This document shows, piece after piece, positions 23,551-31,492 of a DNA stretch of 31,492 bases. The notes under the pieces are model-generated. The model did not search any database. It worked only from the letters and a program-made list of their open reading frames with translations, and had not been told where the DNA came from. The stretch is from positions 1-31,492 of the forward strand of contig RCNN01000402.1 of the NCBI GenBank assembly GCA_003667245.1. Reading direction: 5' to 3'. Within the stretch, counting starts at the first letter, position 1, and each line of letters opens with the position of its first letter. Both the position numbers and the translations under genes were made by a program. The stretch comes from Heterostelium multicystogenum (Eukaryota > Evosea > Eumycetozoa > Acytosteliales > Acytosteliaceae).

Positions 23551-24996
23551 TTATGATTTGGTTGTTGTGGTTGATGTTGCTGGGGTGGTGGTGGTTGTGG
23601 CTGGTGTAGTTGAAGTGGTTGATGCTGTGGTCTTGGTATTTGTTGATTTTTGATGATTTTGAAGTCTTTTGTTTTTTGAGAGCAGCTTTCTTTGCTAGTT
23701 TCTCCTTCTTGCTTAGAGGTTTTTCATTGGTCTCCAAATAGTCGGCAATAATCTTTGTCAACTGTGATTTCTTGTAGGAGGAGTATGGAATACGTGGATT
23801 TTACAAAATTCATGTAGTGGCTCCACATTGAAGTAGTCGTGCAGTTGCTCTTTGGTGACTCCCTTTACGATCTTACTTACTGGTGGCGAAACGTATTTAC
23901 CATCTTTGTCTTTGTAACCACCGAATGGATTTTTGCCATTGGAGCTAGATGGTTCGTCTCCATCGTCTTCATCTGTCTCATCTTCCTCGTCCTGTATCTT
24001 TCTCTTGTTGGTGGTTGGTTTGGCAGGTGCAGCCTTTCCTTTTGCTGGAGACTTAGGGGGAGTTGTAGTTCCATTGGCTTCATCTTCATACTTTGTAACT
24101 GGTTTTCTTTCTCTCTTTCCACTAACTTCAGAATCTGATGACTTTCCATTTGATTTGCTTGCTGCAGCTGGTTTTGCTTTTGATTTGGCAGCTGGCTTTG
24201 CCTTTCCTTTGGCAGCTGGTTTCTTTGTTTCGACTTCTTCCTCTGATTCTTCAACTTCATCATCATCCTCTTCCTCAGCCTTTGCAGCGGCTGATTTCTT
24301 TGATGGTGCCTTTTTTGATGGTGCTGTTGCTGGCTTCTTGGTTGGAGCTTTCTTTCCTGGCTTCTCTTTGGCAGAGGGTTTCTTTGGAGGAGCGACAGGT
24401 TCCTCTGCGGGCTCCTCATTCATCTCATCGCCACCCATGTCAGACTCGAGGTCAAACATGGATTTCATAACCTCCTCTGCGTTCTTTGAGTCATCTCCTT
24501 CAATATATTTCATCTTCAAGTCGGTGCAGTACGATTTGAGCACTGCAGATCCACCTTCGCACATCTTGACCAACAATTTATTGACACCCTGGAGGAAGCA
24601 CTCCTCCTCGATCTTTCCAATCATCTCCTGACGATTCAAATTCAAATTCGAATCGTTTGCGTCGTGGAGGGAGAGGAGCTTGAATACCTGCGTCAGATCC
24701 TCTTGACTGAGTTTCTCGAGTGAGTTGTAGAGTCCATTAGCCTCGAGTTTCTTCAAGACTTCGTCTTCGGGACAGCCGAAGCCCTTTGCAAAGATGCCAA
24801 TGAACTGGTCCATGTCTTGCATGAACGAGTAGGTCTGCGAGCAGATGACCGACTTCATCATTGAGGTCAACTCTGGACGCTCGGCGGACAAGATGATTGC
24901 CTCCTCTGTTGGTTTGAAGTGTTTCAAAGTCTGTTGCAACGAGGCAACAGTTATCTTTCCAAAGGACTTTAATATATTTGCGAGTTGAATTGACAT
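23551..24996 (-). CDS. Nuclear-type protein with charged Ala/Lys/Pro linker and SAP-like end
   Basis: I do not recognise the full protein. The N-terminal about 200 residues (MSIQLANILKSFGKITVASL onward) look like a folded all-helical domain. A low-complexity linker follows (about 200-350) with KKAPTKKPA-like basic blocks, acidic blocks (EEEDDDEVEESEEEVE) and NKRKIQDEEDE-like nuclear localisation signals, resembling chromatin proteins. The C-terminal part, PPVSKIVKGVTKEQLHDYF then IPYSSYKKSQLTKIIADYL, resembles a SAP/DEK-C helix-turn-helix. A Thr-rich tail ends at TAA 23551-23553. Two one-base breaks are inferred: forward T4 23799-23802 (one T short) and T5 23647-23651 (one T extra). Uncorrected, the first open frame instead ends in HVFHTPPTRNHS at 23758. 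A DNA- or chromatin-binding role is inference. Confidence 0.6.
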
Positions 24997-25632
24997 ATTT
25001 CCACTTTTTTCTTTTTCAATGTAGTTTATTCACACTTCCACGAATCTTTCTGTATCTATCTATCTATCTATCTACCTGTCAATCTTAGCTTAGTCTAATT
25101 TGTATTGCTGTGGTCTGATTCTTCGAAATCTAATAATATTATCCAATCAATGACTACTTATGTAACTAACTTTGCACACTAACAACAACACTAAATTGCA
25201 ATGTCAAGTGATGATGATGTAATATTTGCAAATATGTTGGTTGTTGGTTGTTATTTATTATTAGTTATTGTGTGTTGTTGGTGAGATGAGTTTTTGGAAA
25301 TGAACCTAATTAAAAATCTAGACTCTAAAATTGTTTCCAAAAATTTTTTTTAACAGTTAAAAATGTTTAAAATTTGAAATTCAATGAGGGTGAAGATCAA
25401 AATGTTGTTGTTATGATATTAAAATTTGAATTTCATTGTGTCATCATGGTAAAATAAAAAATAATTTTAAATTAATTTTATTGAAAATTTTCAAGTGAGA
25501 ATGATTTAAACTTTTGGCGCGTAACAAATAATAATAAGGTTCAATTTAATATTTTGACAGTTATAACTGTCCCAAATAGATCTAAAATGGAATTGAATAT
25601 TATTTGATTTCATTTCGATTGAATGATAGATT
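24997..25632. other. Spacer with short TATC microsatellite
   Basis: This is the promoter side of the nuclear-type gene and the 3' flank of the dehydrogenase-like gene. A (TATC)5-6 microsatellite lies at 25053-25075. Two similar A+T-rich segments of about 18 nt (AAAATTTGAAATTCAATG-like) occur near 25367 and 25420. No coding stretch was seen. Confidence 0.45.
25053..25075. repeat. (TATC)n microsatellite
   Basis: About 5.75 tandem copies of TATC lie just upstream of the start codon of the nuclear-type gene (24996, minus strand). Short tandem repeats are common in dictyostelid spacers, and no function is implied. Confidence 0.9.
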
Positions 25633-27309
25633 TTACAATGAGAAGAAGGAGAGCAATGCAATGATTGCTATCATGAGGATGGTTGTTGGTCTTGTTAGTG
25701 TTGATGAATTATCTGTAGTTGGTCCAGTTGTGCTTGTTGTGGTTGCTCCGGTGGTGGGTGTTCCGGTGGTTGCTCCAGTAGTTCCGGTGGTTGTTCCGGT
25801 GGTGGGTGTTCCAGTGGTGGTTGCAGCACTTCCTTCATAACGAATTGCTACGATTATACCAGTTGCGTCATCTGATACCAAAAGACATTCAGATACATTT
25901 TTTCCACAGGGAGCAAGTCTGGCGAGTGAGACTGGACGGAAAGCCCACTTGTCTCCTGCAGCACCTGGAATACCACCAAACAGTTTTGTAAGTGTTCCAT
26001 TTATTGGGAAGTAGTTACTGTCGGTTTGAATGTGAATTACTTGGTATCCTGATGATGGATCACGATTCCATGATCCGTGGAGTGCAACCAAAAGTCCATT
26101 GTTGTATGGTGCTTTGAAAGTGGTTGATTGCCAGAAGAGTAAGTCCAATGGGGCAGTGTGTGCGGGCATACAGAATTTTGGAGGAATAACATTGGTGGTA
26201 TTGATACACCATGCATCACTTGAAAGACACAATTAATAAATTGGATGAAGTGATCAGCAAATTTACTTACTCATCTTTGATCAAACCATGGTTTGAACCA
26301 CTTCCGTTTGAAACAGCTGGTGGAAGGTATCCTTCACTCCAACATCTTGGGTATCCATAAAACTAGAGAGTCAAAGATGAATCTAAATAAGTAATTCTTA
26401 TGGATTGAATGTAGAATGACTTACTGCGCCTCTGGAGTCAAAAAGGTTGACCTCTTCGCATGGATTGTTAATGTGTGCCTGTAAAACTAAATCAGGTCTA
26501 TTCAAATTGTCCATTCCATTTTCAACACCCCACAACTTTCCGTTTGGATCGAATCTCAAACCAACTTCGTTTCTGGTTCCGTCGGCATGGACAACACAGT
26601 TGGTAAAGTTGATTGGTAGAGTTAATCCGGTGGCATCGCAGTAGTATACTCTTGCTCTGGATGAGTCAGGATCGAGATTGTCCTTGCTTCCAATGCTAAT
26701 GTAAAACTTAAGTTCATCGACCATTGCAAGAGTTCTGGTTTGGTGACCGGATGTTGGCATGTTGTTCAAAACCACCTCAGGAGTACCAAGATTTGTTCTG
26801 TTTCCAGGAGTGTATTTCCAACGATAGGCTGTCGATGAGCTGGTAGCATAGAGATAGTTTCCGAATACAGTTACAGCATGGTACAAACTTGGAGCGGATG
26901 CTTGTAATTTTATCAAAGTCAGAATAAATGTAGATCATTTTCTATCTTTGATTATTCAACTTACCCAAAATTGCACTTTCGCCATTTTCAATGACACCAT
27001 TTTGGTTGGTGTCGAATAGAACTATGATGCTACCAATAGTGGATACCAAGACATCACCATTTGAAGCAACATATAATTGTCTTGGTTTGTTCAAAAAACT
27101 ACTATTGTCATATTCCCAGACACAATAACCATCTTGAACGAAATAGTTACTGTTGGAAACTTGAGAAGCACATTGTGGTTGTGCTCTACAGATTGCTATC
27201 AATACAACTACTACAATATGAAAATAGAACCAATCAGCTGCCAAACATTGAACAAGTTTATTACCAATTAATCAAACAACATACATATTAAAATAAAAGA
27301 TTTAATCAT
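25633..27309 (-). CDS. Secreted GPI-anchored glucose/sorbosone dehydrogenase-like protein
   Basis: Five exons (27285-27309, 26965-27210, 26425-26900, 26271-26362, 25633-26218) join in frame to 474 residues with no break. The first exon is only 25 nt. Splicing it gives the signal peptide MIKSFILILVVLIAICRA. The rest is a beta-propeller of the glucose/sorbosone dehydrogenase (PQQ-type sugar dehydrogenase, HHIPL-related) family. Motifs include SLYHAVTVFGNYLYATSSS, GHQTRTLAMVDELKFYIS, SIGSKDNLDPDSSRARVYY, GTRNEVGLRFDPNGKLWGVE, FYGYPRCWSEG, MPAHTAPLDLLFW and LVALHGSWNRDPSSGYQVI. A Thr/Gly-rich stalk (TTTGTPTTG-type repeats) leads to a C-terminal hydrophobic tail (ILMIAIIALLSFFSL) without a basic end, typical of a GPI-anchor signal. 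The protein should sit outside the cell on the plasma membrane. Substrate and cofactor cannot be told from sequence, and it may be non-catalytic like HHIP proteins. Confidence 0.85.
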
Positions 27310-28356
27310 TATGTTTTTCTTTGGTATATCTATTTATCGATCTAAATATTATTATCTATCTGACTTTCTTTTTCTTAAAAGAAGTTGGTAGTAACAAATA
27401 TCAAAGTGGTAAGTTTGGTATATCAATAAATAAATAATATTAATAGAACTAAATCTGTTCCTTTTTAAGTTTTATTAATTTGTTTGCTCATCAACAGTGT
27501 CATGATATGATAATATTGCGACATCACATTGGGTTGGGTTCTTTTTAAATTGATATTGCTTTTCATATAACCACAAAAAATCTGATTTGTGGGTAATTAT
27601 CTGAATCTCATTGTAGATTGTGTGTTTCATTTATTATCTTTTATGGTCTAGGGTATCCTTTTGAATTTGAATCAAAAAGGGGAAAAATAACATTTTAACA
27701 TTCGGACTGTAACCTATTTAATAATGAACAAATGGCCAAGGTATGGATCAGAGCTATGGAAGGTTGAAAAGATCGTGAGCAGCCGTGTAGAATGGACGAT
27801 GTGAGTACTCGATTGACTTGCGCTTCGTAGGTAATTATGACTACCAATACTTTAGGTTATGTTAACTCTTCCAAAATGGGTTGTTTTATTTATTATTTGG
27901 TCAATAGCAACCACCACTACCAACACATGAAACAAGTAGCTTAACCCTATTTTTACAGAGTCTTGACCTTCACCCTTTGTCAAGTGTGTGAATACATAAA
28001 ACAGGTGATCAAGTTAACTTGGGTGTTGCCAAATATACACACTTTCGTACTGGTTGACAATCGATTTTCAGAGCCAACAAATATTAAATAAATTAGATAT
28101 ATGTGTGTCATTTTTATATTTCTATAGGTTATATAAATAAAACTATAATATATTATTAAATATTGATAGTTTGTTTTGTTTAATTGATTGTTATATGCGG
28201 TATACTTCATTAGCTAATGAAACTAGCCTAAATTGATGAATGAGGTTATACCGTATTTGGTTTGATAAGATTATTTGTATCTGGACTATTTACTGTATCA
28301 TTATTTGTATTATTGTAACTACTATTATTTTTCTGAATTATAACAATTACTTTCTT
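27310..28356. other. Long spacer with a G+C-richer patch and an inverted repeat
   Basis: This is the promoter region of the dehydrogenase-like gene and the 3' flank of the carrier gene. A more G+C-rich patch at about 27724-27830 includes a 26-codon plus-strand frame (MNKWPRYGSELWKVEKIVSS then RVEWTM) and a GTGAGT donor-like site. It may be an exon or an old gene fragment. CAAGTTAACTTG, a 12-bp palindrome, lies near 28012. An inverted repeat is described separately at 28195-28256. No complete gene could be built. Confidence 0.35.
28195..28256. repeat. Nested inverted repeat (hairpin/cruciform)
   Basis: Outer arms ATGCGGTATA (28195-28204) and TATACCGTAT (28247-28256) pair over 10 positions with one G-U. 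Directly inside the left arm lies a perfect 16-bp palindrome, TTCATTAGCTAATGAA (28206-28221). The element lies about 100 nt beyond the stop codon of the carrier gene. It could be a 3' processing structure, a small inverted-repeat element or chance. Confidence 0.5.
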
Positions 28357-29508
28357 CTATTGATGATGATTAAGATGTTGTTGTTGTTCATCACTGTCGA
28401 TGGAAACTAAATACTGTCTTATGAACTCATAGGATGTAAATGTAATTGCACAGGCAGGAGTTACTCTTATTAGGTTGACACCCATGCCTTTATATAAACC
28501 TCTAAAACCTTCCTCGTTGATGATTTGTTTGAAATTGGCTAATAGACTGCCCTTTAGTTTGTGTGGTGAATGTGGTGAGCTATCTTGTTGACGAGATCTC
28601 AGTACTTCGTGTGGATATGCTACAATGCTTGCTACTATCTTGCTTGCTGAAGATGCCAATACAACATCGAACAAATGTAAATTATCTGTATGCTTCTTTT
28701 CTACAATTGTGAAGATCATTTCGTTGTAAGTTTGATTGCGCTCGGCTGCCGATTACGACAATGTCTGATAATACCTTTAATCATCAATTTTAGCTTCTCA
28801 TAAAGAGGGAGCTGCACACCAACGTGTATCAGACCTAATAGACTGGGTCCCAATCCTTTATATAAACCAGCTACACCTTCTTCTTTAATAATTGATATAA
28901 AACTTTGAACTATACCTGTATATCTCTTTTCTCTTCCACTCATTTCTTGTGTCTAGTTGTTCAGTCTATTCGTTAGTATGATGGCGCAGGTAGAACTTCT
29001 TTGAGTAATAGTTACAATTAATCTTGTTTTTATTACCCAAATAGGGTTTGTGATAGTTGATGTGGTTGCACCTGCGCACATTGCAGCAACCATGTGTAAG
29101 CTAGACGATGTCGTAATATCTTTCTGTGTAAGTTGTGCTAGTTTTGTTTTGAAGAAAGAGTAGGAGGAGAAGTAGATCGCCCACGATGGCACCAGACCAA
29201 CAAGAGTTGGCCGCAGACCGACAAATAGTCCACGTACTCCCTTCTTTTCGACCATATCAGTAAAGGTACGCCACACAGTGATGCCGTCGCCTTTTCTTCG
29301 AACTTGAATTGTTGTTTTCAATACATCCAGTGGTGTCGTCACCAGAGATGCAGCAGCACCGGCACCACAACCGGCAGCCATCTCAATCAGCTTTGGATGA
29401 TATATATGTCTGTTCATAGTAGTTCGTCGACGATGACGCTTGTGAAGATGCAGAGGCATTATTCGATATCGGAGGTGATAATGTATTACTATTCTTGTTA
29501 TTGTTCAT
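28357..29508 (-). CDS. Mitochondrial carrier, SLC25A32/A33/A36-like
   Basis: This is a member of the SLC25 inner-membrane carrier family with the three expected repeats: TTPLDVLKTTIQV, TNPIWVIKTRL and AYPHEVLRSRQQD, each with the Px(D/E)xx(K/R)-type signature. PIWVIKTRL in repeat two is characteristic of the folate/FAD, NAD+ and pyrimidine-nucleotide carriers (SLC25A32, A33, A36); which of these is not decided. Introns 28953-29015 (63 nt) and 28701-28774 (74 nt) give clean joins (TRLI|TQEMSGREK and LMIK|EKKHTDN). The start is taken as ATG 29508, giving a Ser/Asn-rich leader (MNNKNSNTLSPPISNN). That frame requires one base change near 29395-29400 to enter the carrier domain. Without it, ATG 29459 in the carrier frame (MPLHLHKRH) would be the start. 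About 330 residues, normal for the family. Confidence 0.85.
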
Positions 29509-29842
29509 CTATCTGCTAATCTATTTCTCTCTATTTATTCTATATCTAAGTAATTGGTGGTGGGTCTATCTTTGATTTATGTCTCATGAGTCTCACTTTT
29601 GAATTGAAATAAGAAATTAGTTAATGAAAAACGATTATTATATAAAAACCAGATCAATAACAACATCATGCAATCGTCATAATGAATTCATTTTTCAAAA
29701 ACCAAAATCAAAATATTTGGAATATGGTAGATCGAGAAAAATATCAACAACATGTGTGTGTGTATATTATATATATATTTGATTTGAGTTGTAAAATTAC
29801 AGGAACGATTTACTTTTATTGTAGTGAGTGAGTGGAGTGTTG
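29509..29842. other. Spacer between carrier and coronin-type genes
   Basis: A+T-rich spacer of about 330 bases between two minus-strand genes. TG/TATA-rich runs lie near 29755-29785. An AATAAA polyadenylation-type hexamer (minus strand) occurs just after the coronin-type stop codon. No coding frame was seen. Confidence 0.45.
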
Positions 29843-31194
29843 TTATTTTGGTTGCATTGATCTCAAGACTGCTGGATAATCGGCACCTCCAAACCAGGTT
29901 GATGCATTTCCAGTTGGTTGTTGGTCCCAGGTGTCAGGGAAGAGATCGTCGTGGAAAAATTGGTTGTTTTGGCGTTGAACTTCGAAACGATTGGAGATAA
30001 CCTGACCATTTGGACAAAGCTTGAGGATACGTGCAATCTCGCACTTCATAACATCGCAAACACTCTTTGGGAGCAAAGCCATACCAGATGATGGTTGGTT
30101 GTGCTTCATCTCGCTCAACATGACGCATGGCTTCTCATTGGCGGCCAACACCTCGAACACCTTGATACTGCTGTCACCTTTACCACCCAAAAATACCAAA
30201 TTTGTGTCAACATCATAGAATGGCATTGGGATGCCGGATTGATATCCAAAGTTATAGTCTGTAATTTCTTGCTCATATTCTTTGTGTCCCAAATTGAGAT
30301 TTCTCTATCAACTGATTTGTTAACTGTGAATTTGGTTGGTTGATGTTCAGAGTTAGTATACTGAATATGAGAGGTTCGAAGTTATTGTAGATAAGATCTT
30401 ACATCCAACTGTGAAGATTAAATCTTGTTTGCCGGCCCAGACTGCACGTCCACCCTTGAGACCTTGGTGATCTGCAACCTCAGATACAACTGAACCACCA
30501 CGAACGTCAACAGATACGAAGATTCTTGTCTTTACATGATGTGGCCATCAAATTTCCAGTGTAGTCCCATGTTTGAGAGGTGACCATTCCCTTGTGAACA
30601 GCTGGCAAAGTTAGCATAGATATCTGGTTTTCGACATCCCAAAGACGGATTTCATCGACACTAGTGGTGTAACAAACACCAGATGCAAGTGGATGGAAAC
30701 CACAAGAAATCAAACGCTTGGCATTACCAACGAGCTGTGCAGTTGGTGTTGAGGTGGAGGCCTCGAGTCCACCCTCTGGTATGGTCCAGAGACGAGCGAC
30801 AGTGTCTTGGCAGGCAGTGAGCAACTGATTCTGTCCGGCAAATGGAGAGAAAGCCAACTCATTAACTTGCTCATCATGTTGGATCAATGGAGTGTCCTCA
30901 GAGATAGTACCTTTCTGGGTGAGTGGAATCACAGCAACAGTGCCAGAGACCTTACATGGAAAAGCCAAAAAGTTTGCATTGGCCTGTAAAATATTGGAAA
31001 TCTTGCGAGCAAGCTACCGGCAACACAACCATGGATAGTTTCCGTTGCTTGTGCAGGGGTACCATAGGTATGCTTTAATACCAAACCAATCAATTAATCA
31101 ATTAATCAATCAATCAATATGTGTGGGGCTATTCAAGTAAAGGTGGTGATGTTGACTTACCTTTATTTTGCTTACGTATGCTTTTGATGCCCAT
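29843..31194 (-). CDS. Coronin-type WD40 actin-binding protein, short form
   Basis: This is a coronin-family beta-propeller, which typically binds F-actin and the Arp2/3 complex. Exons 31161-31194, 30403-31072 and 29843-30311 (introns 31073-31160 and 30312-30402) give about 390 residues. The N-terminus SKIKHTYGTP matches the coronin signature region. WD-repeat motifs include VNELAFSPFAGQNQLLTACQ, ARLWTIPEGGLE, EIRLWDVENQISML, REISIWDTKNMSK, and MPFYDVDTNLVFLGGKGDSS, followed by CEIARILKL and DDLFPDTW. The frame ends at ATLR-like LRSMQPK, TAA 29843-29845, without the usual C-terminal unique region and coiled coil. The dictyostelid protein villidin also has a coronin-like N-terminal half, so a villidin-derived short form is possible. 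Four frame breaks are inferred, including forward T4 31182-31185 (one extra) and CC 30234-30235 (one short), with others near 31008 and 30520. Confidence 0.75.
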
Positions 31195-31492
31195 TTCTAT
31201 TATATTAATATACTTTAAATAATATTACTATTGTAGTGGTAGTTGTATGTTGGGGGAATTCAACCTTTCTACTTTCTCAATATAGATCAAATGAAGTGTG
31301 TAAAAGTGCAAAAATATCATTTTAAGATTTTTTGTAATTTAAAAATAATTTTAAAGTTTTTTTTTTTCTGTTTAGTTTTTCAGATAAACTTTGCTTGTTT
31401 CACAACAACTGTCAACCATTGACATTATTACGACAAAAAATGCACTATCTTTCCATCTAAAGAATATATTATTAAAGATGACATTGTTATAA
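31195..31492. promoter_or_regulatory. Upstream region of the coronin-type gene
   Basis: A+T-rich sequence directly upstream of the minus-strand coronin-type start codon, with a T9-10 tract at about 31358-31367. It should carry that promoter. No coding frame or named control site was seen before the window ends. Confidence 0.35.

Noticed and set aside
23933..24631. 232-codon open frame on the plus strand
   Set aside because: It is antisense to the charged Ala/Lys/Pro/Glu linker of the minus-strand gene. Its Ser/Gly/Phe-rich composition is the mirror of that low-complexity DNA.
25604..25840. Val-rich plus-strand frame
   Set aside because: It is the complement of the Thr-rich stalk of the GPI-anchored protein.

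Overview
The window looks like nuclear DNA of a social amoeba (Dictyostelia), probably not Dictyostelium discoideum itself. Exons are richer in G+C than the very A+T-rich spacers. Introns are short (about 50-115 nt), begin GTAAG/GTATG and end in A/T-rich AG. Asn-, Gln-, Thr- and Pro-rich low-complexity stretches are common, and start codons often sit in an AAAATG context. No tRNA, rRNA, transposon, CRISPR array or bacterial-type operon was found.

Layout, left to right. 744-1755 (+): a leucine-rich-repeat (F-box/AMN1-like) gene. 2345-4378 (+): an ABC1/ADCK2-type mitochondrial kinase-like gene. 4792-6037 (-): an intact BuGZ/ZNF207 homologue (four exons). 7011-9176 (+): an intact DDX20/Gemin3-type DEAD-box helicase. 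9177-11931: small or unrecognised minus-strand genes, including a 65-residue protein, two terminal exons of an unknown gene and a likely mitochondrial 125-residue protein. 12661-17280 (+): an 11-exon type I membrane protein with a TIG-like and an EGF-like module. 17403-19267 (+): an ankyrin-repeat gene with an in-frame stop. 19626-21009 (+): mannose-6-phosphate isomerase. 21103-22735 (-): cytosolic prolyl-tRNA synthetase. 23551-24996 (-): a nuclear-type protein with a basic/acidic linker. 25633-27309 (-): an intact GPI-anchored glucose/sorbosone-dehydrogenase-like protein. 28357-29508 (-): an SLC25 mitochondrial carrier. 29843-31194 (-): a coronin-type WD40 protein.

The main structural observation is that conserved housekeeping genes (prolyl-tRNA synthetase, mannose-6-phosphate isomerase, the ABC1 kinase, coronin) are interrupted by many one-base frame breaks. 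Nearly all lie in mononucleotide runs. Other long genes (DDX20, BuGZ, the dehydrogenase) are perfectly open. This is best read as patchy homopolymer error in a draft assembly, so the broken genes are annotated here as genes, not as pseudogenes. The in-frame TAG in the ankyrin gene does not fit that pattern.

The most interesting biology is the membrane-protein gene at 12661-17280. All ten introns are phase 1, so every internal exon is a symmetric 1-1 module, a pattern typical of extracellular exon shuffling. The genes do not form one pathway. They are an ordinary mixed set: tRNA charging, sugar phosphate metabolism, RNP assembly, spindle/BUB3 function, mitochondrial transport and kinase function, actin regulation and cell surface.
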